DNA of 64,000 nt, from the NCBI GenBank assembly GCA_003116995.1, contig BDSL01000027.1, positions 558,001 to 622,000 of the forward strand, written 5' to 3'. The translations under genes were made by a program, and so were the position numbers. Below the pieces are notes generated by a model that saw only the letters and a list, made by a program, of their open reading frames with translations, was not told the origin of the DNA and searched no databases. This DNA comes from Yamagishiella unicocca. Taxonomy: Eukaryota > Chlorophyta > Chlorophyceae > Chlamydomonadales > Volvocaceae. This document shows positions 59,812 through 64,000 of the stretch, in pieces. The stretch's first letter is position 1. Every line of letters starts with the position of its first letter.

Positions 59812-60246
59812 TGCTGCTCCTGCTGCTCCTGCTGCTGCTGCTGCTGCTGCCGGCCTCATGGGTAGAGTCGTCCGGGTGCGGCTAGCAGGGCGAGCAGGTC
59901 CGCACAAAGGCATGAGCGCAAGGGTGCTTCAGTGCCGGCACTACTGACTGACCTGGCTTGCCGAACAAGTTGCGTCCTGCTTGCCAGTCGATTGGGCAGT
60001 ACCGTACCGGTATTAGTTCCGTTAGTAGAACCCCGCTACGGAGGCTGCGGCTGCCCATGTCTGCATTAAGCTGGGGTAGCACGTTCTGACGGTGCATGCC
60101 CTGTGCGTCCACCGGCACGATCCGCCCGTGTCGACGACCCGCAGGGCCACTCGGACTTCGCCAGCAGCGTCGCTTGGAGCCCCGACGGCAAGTCACTCGC
60201 CAGCGGAAGTGGGGACAAGTCCATCCGGGTGTACGACATTGAGTGA
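50653..60246 (+). CDS. NLR-type STAND protein: TIR-like domain, NACHT NTPase, 14 WD40 repeats
   Basis: Predicted intracellular sensor of about 1,370 residues. Exons: 50653-51015, 51232-51860, 52110-53466, then fourteen WD40 exons ending at the TGA 60244-60246. Residues about 80-170 form a TIR/SEFIR-like domain: [10 protein letters not shown], then [11 protein letters not shown], then RAWCIYEW. The NACHT module has Walker A GAGEGKST (residues about 279-286), Walker [13 protein letters not shown] (about 387), ILTTRPSG, and a helical region to about residue 783. The C-terminus is 14 blades (GHxxxVxxVAWSPDGxxLASGSxDxxVRLWD type). In this architecture the WD40 end usually senses a ligand, NACHT oligomerises with ATP/ADP exchange, and the N-terminal domain signals. 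Start chosen at 50653 is the first ATG in frame with the first domain; exon-like ORFs at 49828-50197 and 50451-50640 are in phase with each other and may be upstream exons, though I could not join them to 50653. Confidence 0.85.
54640..54692 (+). repeat. TG/TATG microsatellite in WD40 intron
   Basis: Runs of GTATGTGTATG and GTGTGTGTTG immediately before the acceptor of the third WD40 exon (TAG at 54692-54694). Confidence 0.8.
58360..58475 (+). repeat. 15-bp minisatellite in WD40 intron
   Basis: Tandem CACTAGGGGCCGTCC units, degenerate at both ends, between WD40 exons 10 and 11. Confidence 0.85.
59778..59852 (+). repeat. CTG trinucleotide repeat
   Basis: About 24 CTG or CTC triplets in the intron between WD40 exons 13 and 14. 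Read as protein it would be poly-leucine, but flanking splice sites place it in the intron. Confidence 0.9.
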
Positions 60247-61718
60247 TCGTGCCAACGCGAGAGCATTGCTCTAACGGCGTATGTGTGGTCCAGGTCAGAT
60301 GGATGTGGCTTCTTAAGGTGTTGGATATAGGCAGGCCGACATGCACATCCGCCTTGAGACACGGCCCGGCGACGACAGTTTTCAGGTATTTATCAAAATA
60401 GAAAGGTGGCCCCCATTCCCGCCTAACATAAGCGACCTTTCGTAGGATCTTCATACTATTATCATACTACTTCGTACGTGGTCTAGTGATCTAGTGACGG
60501 CGCGAATGTGTTTTGGATGCAGTGGTGGCTGCAATGCTTGCAAGCACCTATTCAATGCACGGGGGAATGCCAATCATACACGGGGTTACACCTCAGCTCA
60601 AGGAGGTGGAAACGCAGGTGGTGGCGGCAAGTCCATTGGGGCAGCCCAACGGCCATCATTGACGTATTGGAGGCATCCAGCCAGTCGCTCGACGGAACTG
60701 GTCCTTGGCTTTCATTGTTCATATCGCATGTGTCTCGAACGCTGCCTCGCAGCATGTTCCCCCTCGGCTCTGTCGTACTGCAAGCACGACGCAACACCTG
60801 TTGTATTGTCGGATTTCGACTTTTTTGCTATATATACTTCTACGACTGCACTGCGAAATAAATACTAGCGTTTTTTGCGCAGGCAGGAAGCTGTCTTTTT
60901 GTCGGCCGGTGTGGGAGGGCAGGTACCGTTTTGCAACTTGTCGGCCGGTGTGGGAGGGCAGGTACCGTTTTGCGACTTGTCGGCCGGTGTGGGAGGGCAG
61001 GTACCGTTGCGACTTTTCATTCTTTTTTTCTGCTCGAGCGCGGCGTCCACACGAGGCTGTTTCTTTGGGTGGGGAGCTAGCTATAAGGCTCGGATGGGAT
61101 CCCCGGTGGGTGGAAGTGCATTGCTGGCGAGCTTTGGAGGGGCTGAGATGTGTGCCTTTAGGATCCACGGACAGGCGGAAAGGGCAGCGTTCGTTGTGGA
61201 TCTTCTACAACAGAATGTGTGCATTACGACAGGGCGCTCGTTTGTGGATCTCTAATCTCTACTACGGAATGTGCGCCTGACTTGCTGACCGATACTCCTG
61301 TCATCAGGCACCTTCAGGCACCAAATCCGACCGTCGCTGCCGCCAAAAATGAACAGATGCTGGCAAGCATCTCAGCGTTTGTTCCTGCGCAACGAGCTTT
61401 TAGCTCGAAGTACAGCACTACAAGGGTCTTTTGCCGCTGAAAAGCGACAACCAAAGAAGGGTGTGCACTACCGGTATCTGTCTGCAAAAGCCACTAGGCT
61501 GGCGGCGGCGGTACAACAGATTCCCCTCATCTTAACTAAAAAGATACTGCGGCGATCCACAATCGGCACGAGTCGGCACGTGGCTTCCCCCTGCATCTAA
61601 CCGACCTTCCCAGTATGGATCCATGCGACCACGTCCGATGGCGCGATGGGTGGTGCGATGCGCCCTTCGCTGTTTTCAAAACATATAACTGCCTACAGCA
61701 GCAGGCATATTTCACCCT
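60247..61718. other. 3' UTR of the NACHT gene and intergenic DNA
   Basis: No gene recognised. A 39-bp unit (TCGGCCGGTGTGGGAGGGCA then GGTACCGTTTTGC) is repeated three times, starting at 60901, 60940 and 60979. A clear TGTAA signal was not found after the TGA at 60246. Confidence 0.5.
60900..61015 (+). repeat. 39-bp tandem repeat, 3 copies
   Basis: Three copies of GTCGGCCGGTGTGGGAGGGC followed by AGGTACCGTT; the third lacks the final TTT run. Confidence 0.9.
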
Positions 61719-64000
61719 ATGCCCACATTCCCGGTTCCCTGCTGCTGCCGCCAAATCATGGACCCGCCAGAAATCTTAAGATGCTGCCGATTGTGCGCAC
61801 CATCACGGCGTCCACACAATCGCCTAGTGTTTCTACTGGCGACGTTGCTCCTGTCGGGCATCATGTTCAGCAACGCGGCCTCTGCCGGCAGCGGACTGCC
61901 TGGACTGGCCTTTCGGGGTGACAAGACGTCAAGCGCGACGTTCCAGGACGATGGAGATAATCAAAAAGTGGCTACGTTGGCATCTCCTGACGGCACGGAC
62001 GATGCACTCCACCCGACTAGAAGGCTGCTGCTCGCAAAGAAGACTGGTAAGCTACAGGGCCACCAGATTTTGACACATGAAAGGCATGCGTACTAAGCGT
62101 AAAATGGGGATCGCGAATTGTGCCGCCAAAGAACGTAAGCATCGCTGGACTTGGCTTAATCGAGGAATCTCACATTTGCAACAGTACACCGCAACTACCA
62201 TTGGCGCCATCCTGCTTTTGGGGCCTCATTTTTGGTGAATATTTCCAGCCTGAGTACTTCCAGTCTGAAACCTTATGACTAGGTACTAGCCGCAGCATGC
62301 GAGCGAAAGGTAGGGCTTACTCACACTTTAAAGTCGGAGGAGGGGCAACGCGCGCAATCGTGCAACATGCAGGGAAGAAAATGGCTGACGACAAATGCAT
62401 CTCAAAAGTGCAGTTCGACGGATATATGAGTGTGTGATTCTGACACATCGAGGATGGATCGGCCGATCGCACGCACAGCGCTGGCAGGGATGCAGTCGAT
62501 ACGTGGCACCCTTGGTACAGTCAGATTTTGGAGTAGCAGGGTGCCGTTACTATTCGTGGGCGCATTATCCGGGAAGGCCATTGATCCTGGATATACGGCT
62601 CGATTTCGGACGTTCGGTTTTGGACGACAGCTCGGTCATCTTCATGGACAAGCAGTCACCATCACCACCGTAAGGGAGAGATGCAAGTATAAAGAAATAA
62701 CCTTCAAGACTGGCCGCAACAAGAAAAATATTGGCGGGTTAGTGTTGGCTTCGGGCTCCAATCAGCTGTAAGTCGCGACGGCGGCTTCGTATGACGTTCG
62801 TATGTCAGGCACAGATGGTTTGAAAGTCACGAGACACCTTCAGTCGTCATCTGCAAGCAAAGGATCGGACACAAATGCTATCGCTGTCGATCATCAGGAT
62901 AACCACGCCGGAGATAAACTGTGGTAACCTTCAGAAATCTGGAAATCGTTTCAGATCAGGCTAGAGCATAACTAAATTTCGGCCTAGGAAATCTCGATCA
63001 CATTTTCACTAGGTACTGCGCATCACGTTTGGCACCTTCAAACAAAGAGCAGTTACAGATTGCACCAGTTTCTAAGCCACACACTACTCATATGTCGAAG
63101 AAAAGTTAGCACACACACCCCAGTACCCGATGAAGGGATGGTGAAACAAATGCAGGTTGCTATGTCTGCTTCCACCTGCTGAGCCTCGAGCATACTCGAG
63201 CATACCGTGTAGGTGCTGCTGCCCCGCACTGCTTGCAGTGTGCAAGAGGCGTGCCGGATACACCGCCAAGCCTGACGTGGACCACGCCGGTGATGACATT
63301 GACAATTTTGGTGCGGAGGCTTTTACGAAGTGCACTGCCGACCCAAAATGCAAGGGATTCAACAGTGGGGGTTGGGCGAAGACCATCGTGTCGCCTACCA
63401 GCCGTGCAAACGGTTCTTGCTTGTACGTCAAAAAGAAGAAGCAGCGAACCCCGACGGGTAAGTGCAACGGGTAACTTGCCGGAAATAAAGCAAAAATAGG
63501 CATTTTAGGAGGCCAAGAAACGGCGATAGACTTGCCGCATCATTGGTAATAGTGCCGCAACGCTTGCCGGATCATTGGCAATAGTGCCGCAACCTTGTGT
63601 ATATGCATGTGCCTTAATGTGTGTTCGAAAGGTGCGCTTACTCCTATCGATCCACTCAACGCAGCATGGACGTCTCTTGCTTGGGCGGAATGCCGCGGGT
63701 GCTGTGCGAGCGTGCTGCTCGCATGCTTGTGGCGTTCCAGTCACCTCGTGACCCGCTGGCGGCGACTCCAGGCGTGTGTCGCTGGATATGGAGCCTTGTT
63801 TTTAGTCCTGCTTGCTCCCCATTTCATCCGTGCTGCGGAATGCCCACGCATCTCATTGACTGTTGAACGTATGCATCATCCTCAGGATTAGGTACAATGA
63901 GTGACTCCGGCGCTTGCCTTCCCCCTGAGCTGAACCAGCCCAAACGCTCCGGAACCGAGCGGCCGTACGACAAAGCCATGCGAACCGAACTAAATAACTA
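61719..64000 (+). CDS. Secreted PAN/Apple-like protein (5' part, runs off window)
   Basis: First exon 61719-62046 (ATG at 61719; in-frame ATG 61758 is an alternative) encodes an N-terminal hydrophobic signal segment (LVFLLATLLLSGIMFSNAASA) followed by a short linker with RRLLLAKK, a motif common after the signal region of volvocine secreted proteins. It ends in phase 1 at a GTAAGC donor. The exon 63239-63457 (phase 1 to phase 1) encodes GYTAKPDVDHAGDDI, then CTADPKCKGFNSGGWAKT, then SCLYVKKKK, the pattern of PAN/Apple-like modules that are abundant in these algae and bind sugars or proteins in other families. The 1.2-kb stretch 62047-63238 is treated as intron; an open frame at 62430-62771 there could be an additional exon. 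The rest of the gene lies beyond 64000. Confidence 0.6.

Larger units (their letters stand above)
53787..60246 (+). repeat. Fourteen single-blade WD40 exons
   Basis: Exons 53787-53912, 54181-54306, 54695-54820, 55190-55318, 55517-55660, 56067-56192, 56445-56573, 57125-57250, 57562-57687, 58011-58136, 58580-58705, 59131-59256, 59432-59557, 60145-60246. Ten are exactly 126 nt, two 129, one 144, and the last 102 nt including the stop. All internal ones start and end in phase 0, and most begin right after CAG with GGCCAC or GGTCAC (Gly-His). Fourteen blades would form two seven-bladed propellers; blades 4, 6 and 7 lack the Gly-His start and are the most diverged. Confidence 0.9.

Noticed and set aside
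59755..59885. Poly-leucine membrane protein
   Set aside because: CTG repeat inside an intron of the WD40 gene.
1..64000. tRNA, rRNA, snRNA genes or bacterial-type promoters and terminators
   Set aside because: None recognised on either strand by inspection; a covariance-model search would be needed to exclude small RNAs.

Overview
This window looks like nuclear DNA of a volvocine (chlamydomonadalean) green alga. The genes are split into many short GC-rich exons with GT...AG introns. A candidate TGTAA polyadenylation signal follows one gene. The proteins are typical of that lineage: a huge secreted receptor with proline-rich stalk and TKL kinase, a PAN/Apple-like secreted protein with an RRLL motif after its signal peptide, and a KDZ-superfamily transposon. 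I see no bacterial operon structure, rRNA, tRNA or CRISPR. Exon models come from splice-site consensus, reading-phase continuity and comparison of duplicated copies; no transcript or database evidence was available.

Layout. (1) 1-8670 (minus strand) and 31735-about 41480 (plus strand) are two arms of a large inverted duplication. Each carries the ectodomain exons of a receptor-like kinase. The left copy leaves the window before its transmembrane and kinase exons; the right copy is complete, ending at 47001. The two genes are head to head, about 23 kb apart. (2) Between them, 8695-22700 is mostly repeats: a diverged direct repeat, a complete 6.6-kb KDZ DNA transposon (9688-16311) with about 250-bp inverted ends, a candidate target duplication, a paralogous empty site and a 10-copy 172-bp satellite, then smaller MITE-like and retro-insertion fragments and a second element with about 190-bp inverted ends (18949-21776). 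(3) 23503-30747 is a ten-exon plus-strand gene whose first exons resemble TEDC1, a partner of delta/epsilon tubulin; its introns hold several minisatellites, including a 34-bp G-rich array of about 39 copies. (4) 31865-47001 is the complete receptor kinase. (5) 47002-49800 is intergenic with element fragments, including two KDZ-type ends meeting as a palindrome. (6) 50653-60246 encodes the most striking protein: a TIR-like 'FISHAW' domain, a NACHT NTPase and exactly 14 WD40 blades, each blade on its own phase-0 exon, i.e. an NLR-type (STAND) immune-receptor architecture. (7) 61719 to the right edge holds the start of a secreted PAN/Apple-like protein.

Taken together, the accessory proteins are surface-sensing (receptor kinase, PAN protein) and intracellular sensing (NACHT-WD40), set in repeat-rich, rearranged DNA. 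The TEDC1-like gene is probably a housekeeping basal-body gene caught between the duplicated receptor arms.
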